Origin: Acetobacteraceae bacterium
GTDB lineage: Bacteria > Pseudomonadota > Alphaproteobacteria > Acetobacterales > Acetobacteraceae
Assembly: GCA_022842185.1 (NCBI GenBank)
Contig: JALHQB010000052.1
Span: forward strand, 1-36,056
Length of the DNA: 36,056 nucleotides
Direction of reading: 5' to 3'
This document shows positions 15,824-22,934 of this stretch, in pieces. The notes below the pieces were generated by a model. That model was not told the DNA's origin and ran no database searches. It saw nothing but the letters and a program-made list of their open reading frames with translations. Numbering within the stretch: position 1 is the first letter of the stretch; every line of letters begins with the position of its first letter. The position numbers were made by a program, and so were the translations under genes.

Positions 15824-16330
15824 ATGACCGAATCGCCCGAGGGCCTGCTCGCCCGCCTCGCCGCCGCCGGCATCGCCGCTGACACCCGCCACCACCCGCC
15901 CGTCTTCACGGTGGCGGAAAGCCGCGACCTGCGCGGCGACCTGCCGGGCGGGCATACGAAGAACCTGTTCCTGAAGCCTGCCAAGGGTGACGGCCCCTTT
16001 TTGCTGGCGACGCTGAAGGAAGATCGCCAGGTCTCGATCAATGCGCTGGGGCGGCTCGCCGGCGCAGGCAAGGTCTCGATGGCGAGCGCGGTGGAACTCC
16101 AGGCCACGCTCGGCGTGCCCCCTGGCTCGGTCACGCCCTTCGGCCTGGTCAATGCGGCGCCGGGGTCGGTCAGCTTCGTGATGGACCGGCAGCTTGCGGA
16201 AGGTTTCGAACGGATCTGGGTGCATCCGCTGACCAATGCGGCCAGCACCGGCCTGTCGCCCGCCGACCTGCTGCGCTTCCTGGCCGGGTTCGGCCATGAC
16301 CCGAAGCTCATCGACCTTGACGCCTGCTGA
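15824..16330 (+). CDS. ProX-type prolyl-tRNA editing protein (YbaK/ProX family), 168 aa
   Basis: Belongs to the free-standing INS/YbaK-like editing domain family that hydrolyses mischarged Ala- or Cys-tRNA(Pro). The N-terminal HHPPVFTVAESRDLRGDLPG carries the family H.p..t..e(a/s) motif. It continues with GGHTKNLFLKP containing the conserved catalytic Lys, LLATLKEDRQVSINALGRLA, LGVPPGSVTPFGLVNA and FVMDRQLAEG, then HPLTNAAS, the expected order and length for ProX (about 165-170 aa). It starts immediately after the Bug-gene stop. A role in translational quality control is expected; its pairing with a Bug gene is probably incidental. Confidence 0.9.
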   Translation: MTESPEGLLARLAAAGIAADTRHHPPVFTVAESRDLRGDLPGGHTKNLFLKPAKGDGPFLLATLKEDRQVSINALGRLAGAGKVSMASAVELQATLGVPPGSVTPFGLVNAAPGSVSFVMDRQLAEGFERIWVHPLTNAASTGLSPADLLRFLAGFGHDPKLIDLDAC

Positions 16331-16352
16331 CGCGCTTCAAGCCTGATCAGCG

Positions 16353-16400
16353 ATTGCTACGTGCCAAGGGACGGGTCGACCGGTCGGTCCCTTCAGCAAT
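16353..16400 (+). terminator. Long hairpin after the ProX gene
   Basis: An outer pairing ATTGCT (16353-16358) with AGCAAT (16395-16400) encloses an inner stem AAGGGAC (16366-16372) with GTCCCTT (16387-16393). There is no T-run, so intrinsic termination is uncertain; it may be a Rho-dependent or processing structure. It sits 22 nt after the ProX stop. Confidence 0.4.
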
Positions 16401-16529
16401 GACGCACCTCCGCACCGGCCCGATCGCAGCATGCGGCTTGCGCCGGGACGCCGACAGCGCATGTATGGGGCGGAACCGCTGCCCCGGCCGTCCGTGTGCC
16501 GGACCCGCCAAGACCTGAGGAAGCCTGTC

Positions 16530-17468
16530 ATGGACGTCATCTTCGACCCCGCCCGCCAGGGTGCGCCCGCCGCCGCCGACGGCGTCATCAAGAATGGCGA
16601 CCAGAAGACGTTCATGCAGGATGTCATCGAGGCGTCGCGCCAAGTCCCGGTCCTTGTCGACTTCTGGGCAACCTGGTGCGGACCCTGCAAGACGCTGACG
16701 CCCGCCATCGAAAAGGTCGTGAATTCCGCCGGCGGCCGTGTGCGGCTGGTGAAGATCGACATCGACCAGAACCGCTCCCTGGTCCAGCAGCTGACCCAGA
16801 TGGGCCTGCCGCTGCAATCCGTCCCCACCGTGGTGGCCTTCTGGCAGGGCCAAATTCTCGATCTTTTCCAGGGCGCCCTGCCGGAATCCGAGATCAAGCG
16901 CTTCGTCGAGGCCCTGCTGAAATCCGCCGGCGGCCAGATGCCGACCGCGGACCTGCTCGCCGAAGCCGAGGCCGCGGTGGCCGAGGGTGACCACGCCGCC
17001 GCGCTCGAACTCTTCGGCGCCCTGTCCCAGCAGGAACCGGAGAACGCCAAGGCCCTTGCCGGCGTCGCCCGCGCCCTGCTGGCGCTTGGCGAGGACGACC
17101 AGGCGTTCGCCGTGCTCGATAGCGCTCCCGACAAGATCAAGGGGTCGCCGGACATCACGGCCGCGCGGTCCGCTATCGAGATCGAGGTCGAGGGGCGCCG
17201 CGCCCGCGACCAGCTCGCCCAGCACCAGGCGCGCGTGGATGCCGATGCGGATGACCATGCCGCACGCATCGATCTCGCCATCGCGCTGTCCGCGAACGAC
17301 CAGCGTGACGCCGCGGTCGATACGTTGATCGAAGCGATCCGGCGGGACCGCGCCTGGAACGACGAAGCGGCCCGCAAGCAGTTGATCAAGCTGTTCGATG
17401 CCTGGGGCTTCGACGACCCCGCCAGCAAGGCGGGTCGGCGCAAGCTGTCCGCCGTCCTGTTCCGCTGA
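16530..17468 (+). CDS. Thioredoxin-TPR fusion protein, CnoX/YbbN-like, 312 aa
   Basis: Residues about 20-130 form a thioredoxin domain with VLVDFWATWCGPCKTLTPAI; the active-site CGPC is at 50-53. The remaining 180 residues are tetratricopeptide-like helical repeats (ADLLAEAEAAVAEGDHAAAL, NAKALAGVARALLALGEDDQ, and a final RRDRAWNDEAARKQLIKLFD), as in E. coli CnoX/YbbN. That protein protects substrates from oxidation and delivers them to chaperones. E. coli CnoX has lost one active-site cysteine, whereas this protein has both and may be redox-active. The ATG at 16530 has TGAGG upstream. The Lon-N-like gene follows after 7 nt, an association known in alphaproteobacteria and consistent with a protein-quality-control operon. 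Confidence 0.92.
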   Translation: MDVIFDPARQGAPAAADGVIKNGDQKTFMQDVIEASRQVPVLVDFWATWCGPCKTLTPAIEKVVNSAGGRVRLVKIDIDQNRSLVQQLTQMGLPLQSVPTVVAFWQGQILDLFQGALPESEIKRFVEALLKSAGGQMPTADLLAEAEAAVAEGDHAAALELFGALSQQEPENAKALAGVARALLALGEDDQAFAVLDSAPDKIKGSPDITAARSAIEIEVEGRRARDQLAQHQARVDADADDHAARIDLAIALSANDQRDAAVDTLIEAIRRDRAWNDEAARKQLIKLFDAWGFDDPASKAGRRKLSAVLFR

Positions 17469-17475
17469 CGCCCCC

Positions 17476-18141
17476 ATGCCGGCCTTCCATCCGCGGCTCG
17501 CCAATCTGCCGGAGGAGATCGCGGTGTTTCCGCTCTCCGGCGCGTTGCTGCTGCCGCAGGGAAGGCTGCCGCTGAACATCTTCGAACCGCGCTACCTGTC
17601 GATGACGCTCGACAGCCTGGCGCAGGGACGGATGTTCGGCATGGTGCAGCCGGACGGACATGGGCCGCGCGGGGAAACCGGCCCGGCCCTGTACCGTGTC
17701 GGCTGCCTCGGCCGGGTGTGCTCGTTCAGCGAGACGGAGGACGGCCGGCTGCTCATCACCCTTGCCGGGCTGATCCGCTTCCGCATCGTCGAGGAAATGC
17801 CGCTCGCGGCGGGCGGCTATCGTCGCGTGCGGGCCGACTACACCGCCTTCGCCGATGACCTGACGGAACAGGATGGTCCGGCGCCTTATGACAGGGCGGA
17901 ATTGGTTGCGGCGCTGCGGGCCTATTTCCTGGCCCGCCGCATCGAAGCGAATTGGGATGCCGTGGAACAATCGGCCGATGCCATGCTCGTCACCACCCTG
18001 TCGATGGTCTGCCCCTTCGAGGTCGCCGAGAAACAGGCCCTTCTGGAGGCGCCCGATTGCGCCGAGCGCGCGCGCATGCTGGTCGCGCTGATGCGCATGG
18101 GCGCGGCCGCGAATGCGCCGTCCGAGGGGCGGCCGAGCTGA
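17476..18141 (+). CDS. Lon N-terminal (LAN/PUA-like) domain protein, 221 aa
   Basis: A stand-alone Lon substrate-binding domain with no ATPase or protease part. Motifs are IAVFPLSGALLLPQGRLPLN, IFEPRYLSMTLDSL, MFGMVQP, YRVGCLGRV, DGRLLITLAGLIRFRI and the helical C-terminus with LVTTLSMVCPFEVAEKQALLEAP. Length is typical of this family. The cellular role is unproven; it may recognise damaged or unfolded polypeptides. It starts 7 nt after the thioredoxin-TPR gene and so probably shares its transcript. The start is the ATG at 17476; an earlier in-frame ATG at 17398 lies within the upstream gene and gives unrelated residues. Confidence 0.92.
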   Translation: MPAFHPRLANLPEEIAVFPLSGALLLPQGRLPLNIFEPRYLSMTLDSLAQGRMFGMVQPDGHGPRGETGPALYRVGCLGRVCSFSETEDGRLLITLAGLIRFRIVEEMPLAAGGYRRVRADYTAFADDLTEQDGPAPYDRAELVAALRAYFLARRIEANWDAVEQSADAMLVTTLSMVCPFEVAEKQALLEAPDCAERARMLVALMRMGAAANAPSEGRPS

Positions 18142-18146
18142 CCCGG

Positions 18147-18163
18147 CGCCACCGGCGTCTTTT
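18147..18163 (+). terminator. Possible terminator after the thioredoxin/Lon-N operon
   Basis: A short GC stem CGCC (18147-18150), loop ACC, GGCG (18154-18157) is followed directly by TCTTTT. It begins 6 nt after the stop codon. The stem is only 4 bp, so support is modest. Confidence 0.4.
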
Positions 18164-18170
18164 GCCGTTC

Positions 18171-18197
18171 GGGTGATTCCACGCGGATGGAATCTGC
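18171..18197. repeat. Small palindromic intergenic repeat, copy 1
   Basis: GATTCCA (18175-18181) and TGGAATC (18188-18194) form a 7-bp inverted repeat with a 6-nt loop, flanked by GGGT and TGC. A related 27-nt element lies at 20341-20367 with 21 of 27 bases identical, including a T-A to C-G change that preserves pairing in the stem. Confidence 0.55.
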
Positions 18198-18302
18198 GTT
18201 AGACGGTCGCCCGACGGCGAAGCCGACCTTGCCAGCCCGGAGTGAACGTCTCCGCCCGGCGGGTGCTTCCGCCCAGGCGGGCCATATTCCAAGGGACGAG
18301 AC

Positions 18303-18503
18303 ATGATGTCCGACACGATTCAGCCCGGCGGGGCCGTCGATCCCCGTCTCCTCGAAATCCTCGTCTGCCCGGTCACCAAGGGTCCGCTGCGCTACGACCG
18401 CGAAAAGGCCGAGCTGATCAGTGACCGTGCCGGCCTCGCCTATCCGATCCGTGACGGCATTCCCATCATGCTTCCCGACGAGGCGCGCAAGCTCGCTGTC
18501 TGA
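18303..18503 (+). CDS. Trm112 family protein, 66 aa
   Basis: The sequence VDPRLLEILVCPVTKGPLRY followed by AELISDRAGLAYPIRDGIPI and MLPDEARKL is the standard bacterial Trm112/YcaR (UPF0434) protein at its usual length. It keeps only the first cysteine of the zinc-binding set, as most bacterial members do. Eukaryotic and archaeal Trm112 activates methyltransferases; the bacterial role is not settled. Starts at 18303 and 18306 (tandem ATGs) differ by one residue. The stop overlaps the next ATG by one base (TGATG), coupling it to the DUF971 gene. Confidence 0.92.
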   Translation: MMSDTIQPGGAVDPRLLEILVCPVTKGPLRYDREKAELISDRAGLAYPIRDGIPIMLPDEARKLAV

Positions 18504-18868
18504 TGGCCGCCCCTTCGGAGATCCGCCTGAAGCGCGCGGAACAGGCCCTTGACGTTGCCTGGGCTGATGGCGCGCGGTTCCGCCTTCCGGCCGAGTACCT
18601 CCGTGTGGAAAGCCCGAGCGCGGAAGTGCAGGGACATGGGCCGGGAGAGAAGGTGATCGTCCCCGGGCGGCGGCATGTCGGCATCATGCGGGTGGAGCCC
18701 GTGGGGAACTACGCCGTGCGGATCGTGTTCGACGATCTGCACGATACCGGCATCTACTCGTGGGACTATCTGCGGACGCTAGGCGTCGAACAGGACACGC
18801 GGTGGGCTACGTATGTGGCGGAACTCGGCGCGCGCGGGCTCTCGCGGGACCCGCCGCCGCGGGCGTGA
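18503..18868 (+). CDS. DUF971 (gamma-butyrobetaine hydroxylase N-terminal-like) protein, 121 aa
   Basis: Recognised by IRLKRAEQALDVAWADG near the N-terminus, FRLPAEYLRVESPSAEVQGHG, then VGIMRVEPVGNYAVRIVFDD and LHDTGIYSWDYLRTLG. This is the small DUF971/GBBH-like_N fold, found in bacteria as a stand-alone protein associated with iron-sulfur or molybdenum-related proteins in some genomes. Its function is not established. It overlaps the Trm112 gene by one base and is probably co-transcribed with it. Confidence 0.9.
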   Translation: MAAPSEIRLKRAEQALDVAWADGARFRLPAEYLRVESPSAEVQGHGPGEKVIVPGRRHVGIMRVEPVGNYAVRIVFDDLHDTGIYSWDYLRTLGVEQDTRWATYVAELGARGLSRDPPPRA

Positions 18869-18937
18869 CGGGCGGCGCAAATCAGGTGGCCGGGCAACCG
18901 CTGGCATCATGATTCCGACAACACGCGCAACCTGTCC

Positions 18938-18965
18938 TTGCAGTCGCCGAAAATACATCTATGTT
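18938..18965 (+). promoter_or_regulatory. Possible promoter and long leader of the cold-shock gene
   Basis: TTGCAG (18938-18943), a 16-nt spacer and TATGTT (18960-18965) approximate a sigma-70 promoter. If used, it gives a leader of about 125 nt before the ATG at 19099, similar to the long 5' leaders of cspA-type mRNAs. No cold-box was identified. Weak evidence. Confidence 0.3.
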
Positions 18966-19098
18966 CCCGTCGTCAACCTTGTCTGGTTCGGCTTGCTCTC
19001 CACGCTCGGATCGAGCGCCGAGTCCGCTCCGCCCCCTGAGGAAGATTGATCCAGCATGCATTTTGCGTGGTGGCACAACGTTTTTGATCGGAATTCCC

Positions 19099-19305
19099 AT
19101 GTCCACTGGCACCATCAAGTGGTTCAACGCTACCAAGGGCTACGGCTTCATTCAGCCTGACGACGGCGCGAAGGACGTGTTCGTGCACATCTCCGACGTC
19201 GAGCGTTCCGGCATCGGCACGCCGCAGGAAGGCGACAAGATCGAGTTCGACCTCCAGAAGGGTCAGCAGGGCAAGATGTCCGCGACCAATCTGCGCCGGG
19301 CCTGA
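19099..19305 (+). CDS. Cold-shock protein, CspA family, 68 aa
   Basis: A complete single cold-shock domain: TGTIKWFNATKGYGFIQPDD contains the RNP1 motif KGYGFI, and DVFVHISDVERSG contains RNP2. The C-terminal half (GDKIEFDLQKGQQGKMSATN) and 68-residue length are typical. It binds single-stranded RNA/DNA and acts as an RNA chaperone in the cytoplasm. The ATG at 19099 is the only start giving the canonical N-terminus; the reading frame extends upstream to 18961 but with non-conserved residues. It is followed by a hairpin at 19321-19347. Confidence 0.97.
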   Translation: MSTGTIKWFNATKGYGFIQPDDGAKDVFVHISDVERSGIGTPQEGDKIEFDLQKGQQGKMSATNLRRA

Positions 19306-19320
19306 TTTCAGAACGGCAGC

Positions 19321-19347
19321 GCGACCTGGCTGAACAGGCCAGGTCGC
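19321..19347 (+). terminator. Hairpin after the cold-shock gene
   Basis: GCGACCTGGC (19321-19330) pairs perfectly with GCCAGGTCGC (19338-19347) around a 7-nt loop, starting 16 nt after the stop. No U-run follows, so it is a probable 3'-end stabiliser or terminator. Confidence 0.55.
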
Positions 19348-19546
19348 TTGCCGATTGACGACGGGACCGCCCCGCGCGACCCCGTCTCGAACCTTTGCCA
19401 TTCAGCGCCCGCGCCCTGGCTTGGCGTGCGGCAGCAGGGCACCGCTGGACGTGGCCTTGTGCCCCGGGGCAGCATGGTGCGCCTGTCGGGGCCCGCTGGG
19501 GTCTCCTCAATTCCCCGCGGCCGACAGCACGCCGAAACCGCAACCC

Positions 19547-20026
19547 ATGAAACGGGACAGCTACGCTACGATGCAAGGTATGAAACGCGACGACTTCAAT
19601 GAGCGCCGCAAGACGGCGGAAGGCGCACGCAACGCCACCCTTGAGCGCTTCCGCGCAAGGCCGGCCCAGGACGATCCGGTGGTGCAGCAGCGCCTCGCCG
19701 CGCAGCGCGCCGTCGCCGAGGCACGTGAGCAGCGCCGCGCCGATCGGGAGGCCGAACGCGCTGCCCAGGCCGAAGCCGCCCGGGTCGAGGCCGAACGCCT
19801 CGCCGCCGAGGAAGCCCAGCGCCAGGTCGAGGCCGCACGCCTGGCAGCCGAGGAAGCCGTGCGCCAGGCCGAAGCCGCACGCGAAGCAGCCGCGGCATCG
19901 ATGGAGCAGGAAGAACGCGCCGTGCTTCTCGATGCGGAGAAGAAGGCACGCGCGCTCGCGCTGGCCGCCGAACAGAAGGCGATGCGCGACGCCCGCTACG
20001 CCGCACGCAAGGCGCGTCGCAAGTAG
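19547..20026 (+). CDS. DUF6481 family protein, alanine/arginine/glutamate-rich coiled coil, 159 aa
   Basis: An N-terminal FNERRKTAEGARNATLERFR segment matches the DUF6481 pattern (F.dRq.aA..Ak...LekF). It is followed by about 110 residues of near-continuous charged helix (repeats such as EAARVEAERLAAEEAQRQVE) and a basic tail ending KARRK. No signal peptide or membrane segment. DUF6481 proteins are small alphaproteobacterial proteins of unknown function. The start is uncertain: ATG at 19547 (MKRDSY), 19571 or 19580 (MKRDDF) all fit, and the last gives the family-like N-terminus but has its AAGG too close. Note the near-duplicated MKRD at both candidate starts. It ends about 150 nt before a strong terminator. 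Confidence 0.75.
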   Translation: MKRDSYATMQGMKRDDFNERRKTAEGARNATLERFRARPAQDDPVVQQRLAAQRAVAEAREQRRADREAERAAQAEAARVEAERLAAEEAQRQVEAARLAAEEAVRQAEAAREAAAASMEQEERAVLLDAEKKARALALAAEQKAMRDARYAARKARRK

Positions 20027-20172
20027 GATTGGCCGTGGCCGCCGACCCGTTTCATGGGAGGCGGCCCCGTCGAGCGACCTGCGTTGCATCACGCTGACGC
20101 AATTCTTGCCTGCCAGTTGTTTGAACGCGATTTGTCTTGCGCCCGGCTGAAATCAATCAGGCGCAATCTGCT

Positions 20173-20216
20173 CCAGAGCGGTTCCCCCCGAGGGTGGATC
20201 GCTCTGGTTTCTTTTT
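20173..20216 (+). terminator. Intrinsic terminator downstream of the DUF6481 gene
   Basis: CCAGAGCG (20173-20180) pairs perfectly with CGCTCTGG (20200-20207), followed directly by TTTCTTTTT. This is the best-formed plus-strand intrinsic terminator in the window and most likely ends the DUF6481 transcript. It lies next to a palindromic repeat at 20229-20332. Confidence 0.8.
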
Positions 20217-20228
20217 GAGAGCATCGCT

Positions 20229-20332
20229 AGAGCGTGATCGGTTCACCTTCGTTGGCCGATCCCACTCTAACCCATTGTTTGACCACGTGATTCAGCCCTA
20301 CGGTGCCTTCGCACCTCCGGCCATCACGCTCT
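20229..20332. repeat. Palindromic intergenic repeat bounded by a 10-bp inverted repeat
   Basis: AGAGCGTGAT (20229-20238) and ATCACGCTCT (20323-20332) are perfect inverted arms around about 84 nt. That interior contains GATCGG...CCGATC, CTAACCCATTGTTTGACCA, and a hairpin GGTGC-CTTC-GCACC (20302-20315). The CTAAcCCATTGTTT core resembles dispersed intergenic repeats I know from alphaproteobacterial genomes. It probably belongs to a multi-copy family; copy number cannot be judged here. With 20027-20172, which holds nothing else recognisable, it fills the gap between the DUF6481 and DUF3606-like genes. Confidence 0.6.
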
Positions 20333-20340
20333 GACCGTCC

Positions 20341-20367
20341 GGGTGATCCCACCCCGGCGGGATCTGC
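20341..20367. repeat. Small palindromic intergenic repeat, copy 2
   Basis: GATCCC (20345-20350) and GGGATC (20359-20364) form the stem of an element related to 18171-18197 (21/27 identical, one compensatory stem change). It directly follows the larger palindromic repeat and precedes the small gene at 20400. Confidence 0.55.
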
Positions 20368-20399
20368 TCCAGCGGCCGCCGACCGGAAGGATATCCCCC

Positions 20400-20585
20400 A
20401 TGGCAATCCCTAGCATCGACGCCGCCGCGCCGAAAACCGAAGCCGAAATGGATGAAGAGGTGAGGTCGCTGGCCAAGCGGCACCGGATCTCGCCTGCCAT
20501 CATCCGCGAGATCATCCGACGTTCGGGCGCGACCGAGCGATCGATGATCGAACGCGAGATCGCCAAGGGCAAGGCGCGCCGGTAA
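20400..20585 (+). CDS. DUF3606-like small protein, 61 aa
   Basis: A short helical protein: a polar N-terminus (MAIPSIDAAAPKTEAEMDEE) is followed by VRSLAKRHRISPAIIREIIR and RSGATERSMIEREIAKGKAR. The pattern of a helix, a short turn with IS, a second helix and an S/T-initiated third helix resembles DUF3606 proteins (vryWtkrfgvs.eeLr.aV..vG.sa..vr.eL), which are stress-associated small proteins in some alphaproteobacteria. Start: ATG at 20400 with GGAAGGA upstream. Function unknown. Confidence 0.6.
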   Translation: MAIPSIDAAAPKTEAEMDEEVRSLAKRHRISPAIIREIIRRSGATERSMIEREIAKGKARR

Positions 20586-20706
20586 TCCGGGTGCTCCCTG
20601 CACAGGGCCGGGGGCGGTTTCGTCGCGCCTGACTGAGGCCAGTCGGGCGCAACCAGCCCCAGCGGAATTCAACGAAGACTACCGGGTCTATACGTCAGGA
20701 AAAGCC

Positions 20707-21240
20707 ATGGCCGAGCCGCAGGTACCGATCGAGGTTGATCCGGATACTGGGATCTGGCGGACCGACGGCCTGCCGATGATCTACCTGCCGCGCCACTTTC
20801 TGGTGAATCTGCAGCAATCGATCGAAGCGGCGATCGGCGCCGAAGGCTATCGCGCGATTCTCTATGCGTCGAGCGACCTGTCGGCGCTGCAATGGTGCCG
20901 CGCCGAATCGACCACCCACGGCTTGTCCGCCGTGGACACGTTTCGCCACTACCTCAATCGCCTGTCCCAGCGCGGCTATGGCCGGATGGAGATCACGGCG
21001 TTGGATGAGAAGGCGGGCCGCGCGGAGGTCATCGTGCGCCATTCCGCCTTTGCGCTCGGCTATGGGCCGGAGACCGGCCGCCCGGTCTGCTACACCTTCG
21101 AGGGCAGCTTCGCCGGGGGCATGCGCCATATCCTCGAAGCGGCGGGGCGCCCTGGTACGCCGGTCTGCCGCGAGGTCGCCTGCGTCGCGGCGGGGCATCC
21201 TGAATGCCGCTTCGAACTGACCTGCGACGCGGTGGCGTGA
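20707..21240 (+). CDS. V4R-domain protein (DUF5943-like), 177 aa
   Basis: The C-terminal part has the 4-vinyl-reductase (V4R) pattern: YTFEGSFAGGMRHILEAAG followed by CREVACVAAGHPECRFELTC, whose cysteines form the small-ligand or metal-binding end of V4R domains. The N-terminal part (YLPRHFLVNLQQSIEAAIGA, YASSDLSALQWCRAE) fits the NO-signalling/Golgi-transport-like fold these proteins share. V4R proteins sense or bind small aromatic or tetrapyrrole-like ligands; this one is stand-alone with no effector domain. It has AGGA 6 nt before the ATG. It lies upstream of modA with a 199-nt gap and is probably a separate unit. Confidence 0.75.
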   Translation: MAEPQVPIEVDPDTGIWRTDGLPMIYLPRHFLVNLQQSIEAAIGAEGYRAILYASSDLSALQWCRAESTTHGLSAVDTFRHYLNRLSQRGYGRMEITALDEKAGRAEVIVRHSAFALGYGPETGRPVCYTFEGSFAGGMRHILEAAGRPGTPVCREVACVAAGHPECRFELTCDAVA

Positions 21241-21399
21241 ACGGAGCGTCGGCGGGGCGAAGCTCTCCATCGACCAAACGACCCGCCTGCGCGGGCGCAC
21301 CGACACCAGAATCCAGGCCGGCAATCCGCGATTGACGAGGGGGAATCGGGCATTCCACCGGCCCGCCCTGGGGCCGTGATGGACGGCATGCGGCCGCCT

Positions 21400-21423
21400 C
21401 GTTATGTTTCGGCGCATATAACG
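21400..21423 (+). promoter_or_regulatory. ModE-type operator (Mo-box) upstream of modA
   Basis: CGTTATGT (21400-21407), an 8-nt spacer and ATATAACG (21416-21423) form a near-perfect inverted repeat (one mismatch) matching the ModE consensus half-site CGnTATAT. It ends 16 nt before the modA ATG. In characterised systems molybdate-loaded ModE binds such boxes and represses modABC. The fourth gene of this operon encodes a ModE-type HTH protein, so autoregulation is expected. Confidence 0.85.
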
Positions 21424-21439
21424 CAGGAATCGCGCCGCC

Positions 21440-22207
21440 ATGCGCCGAAGCATCCTTCTCGCTGCCCTGGCAGCCGTTGCGCTGGCCCCCGTGGCCCGCG
21501 CGCAGGATGCCGTGACGGTCTTCGCCGCCGCCAGCCTGACCGATGCCATGCGCGCCCTTGGCACCGCCTGGCAGGCGCGCGGCAATCCGGCCCCGCGGCT
21601 GTCCTTCGCCGCCTCCTCCACGCTCGCGCGCCAGATCGAACAGGGTGCGCCGGCCGATCTGTTCATGAGCGCTGACGAGCCCTGGGCCGATTATCTGCAG
21701 GACCGTCACCTGCTGGTGAACGCCACCAGGAGCAGCCCGATCGGCAATGCGCTCGTCCTGATCGCGCCCGCGGACGCCCCACGCGCCATGACCCTGACGC
21801 GCGGCACTGATCTGGTGGCGCTGCTCGGGCCGCGCGGCCGCATCGCCACCGGCGATCCCGCCCATGTGCCGGTCGGCCGCTATGCCCAGGCGGCGCTCAC
21901 CTGGATGGGCCAGTGGGACGTGCTGTCACCGCGCCTCGCCCGAGCGGACAATGTGCGCTCCGCCCTGCTGCTGGTCGAACGCGGCGAGGCGCCCTTCGGG
22001 ATCGTCTATGCGACCGACGCCGCCGCTAGCCATGGCGTGCGGGTGGTCGGGACCTTTCCCGCGGAAAGTCACCCGGCCATCACCTACCCCTTCGCACTGA
22101 CCCGCCGTGCCGAGGTCAATGCCCAGGCCCGCGCGCTGCTCGCCTTCCTCGCTGGGCCGGAGGCGTTGCCGATTTGGCAGCGATTCGGCTTCACGCTCCC
22201 GCGGTGA
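21440..22207 (+). CDS. modA: Molybdate ABC transporter substrate-binding protein ModA, 255 aa
   Basis: The signal peptide MRRSILLAALAAVALAPVARAQ is followed by the ModA signature VTVFAAASLTDAMRALGTAW. Other family motifs include LSFAASSTLARQIEQGAPAD, LFMSADEPWADYL, VPVGRYAQAAL and APFGIVYATDAAA. It captures molybdate or tungstate in the periplasm for ModBC; the tight binding residues (ASS, Y/G near the end) are preserved. It is the first gene of modABC plus regulator, with the Mo-box immediately upstream and AGGA 11 nt before the ATG. Confidence 0.96.
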   Translation: MRRSILLAALAAVALAPVARAQDAVTVFAAASLTDAMRALGTAWQARGNPAPRLSFAASSTLARQIEQGAPADLFMSADEPWADYLQDRHLLVNATRSSPIGNALVLIAPADAPRAMTLTRGTDLVALLGPRGRIATGDPAHVPVGRYAQAALTWMGQWDVLSPRLARADNVRSALLLVERGEAPFGIVYATDAAASHGVRVVGTFPAESHPAITYPFALTRRAEVNAQARALLAFLAGPEALPIWQRFGFTLPR

Positions 22208-22235
22208 AGCAACTGACCGCCCGAGGACGGGTTTC

Positions 22236-22934
22236 GTGACCCTGGGCCTGACACCCGATGAATGGCAGGCGGTCCGACTCAGCCTCGAAGTTGCCTCGCG
22301 CTCCGTGCTGGTATCGCTGATCCCGGCGGTTGGCGTCGCGTGGCTGTTGGCGCGCCGGCACTTTCCCGGCCGCATGCTGCTGGACGCTCTCGTGCATCTG
22401 CCGCTGGTGGTGCCGCCCGTTGTCGTCGGCTGGGGCCTGCTGATGGTGTTCGGCGTGCGCGGGCCGATCGGCGCGCTTCTCAACGACTGGTTCGGCGTGC
22501 GGCTGGTCTTCACCACCGGGGGCGCGGCGCTGGCGACGGCGGTGATGTCCTTCCCGCTTATCGTCCGGTCCGTGCGGTTGGGGCTGGAGCAGGTGGATCC
22601 GGGCCTGGAAGCGGCCGCCCGCACGCTGGGCGCCGGCCCGTTCGATCGCTTTTTCACTGTGACCCTGCCGCTGATGTCGCCGGGGGTCCTGGCCGGCGCG
22701 GTCACCGCCTTTGCCGCCGGCCTGGGTGAGTTCGGCGCGGTGATCACCTTCGCCTCCAACATCCCGGGGGAGACGCAGACCCTGCCGCTGGCCATCTACA
22801 GCGCCACCCAGACGCCGGGCGGCGAAGCGACCGCCGCCAGGCTGGCGCTGGTCTCCTTCACCCTCGCCATGACGGGGCTTGTGCTGGCCGAACTGATCGC
22901 CCGGCGCATGCACCTGCTGCTCGGGCGCGGCTGA
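22236..22934 (+). CDS. modB: Molybdate ABC transporter permease ModB, 232 aa
   Basis: Five or so hydrophobic helices surround the ABC permease EAA loop (LEAAARTLGAGPFDRFFTVT, then LPLMSPGVL), with family motifs HLPLVVPPVVVGWGLL and GLGEFGAVITFASNIPGETQ. The start is a GTG at 22236 with GAGGA 8 nt upstream, giving the usual N-terminus LTPDEWQAVRLSLEVA; the longer frame to 22107 overlaps modA and is not family-like. Its stop overlaps the modC ATG by one base. Confidence 0.95.
   Translation: MTLGLTPDEWQAVRLSLEVASRSVLVSLIPAVGVAWLLARRHFPGRMLLDALVHLPLVVPPVVVGWGLLMVFGVRGPIGALLNDWFGVRLVFTTGGAALATAVMSFPLIVRSVRLGLEQVDPGLEAAARTLGAGPFDRFFTVTLPLMSPGVLAGAVTAFAAGLGEFGAVITFASNIPGETQTLPLAIYSATQTPGGEATAARLALVSFTLAMTGLVLAELIARRMHLLLGRG

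Noticed and set aside
14729..16297. 522-residue minus-strand open frame opposite the Bug and ProX genes
   Set aside because: Shadow frame crossing two well-identified genes on the other strand.
19700..19900. Repetitive DNA that could look like a tandem repeat or CRISPR-like array
   Set aside because: The periodicity follows Ala/Glu/Arg-rich coiled-coil codons of the DUF6481 gene; there are no constant repeats with unique spacers.
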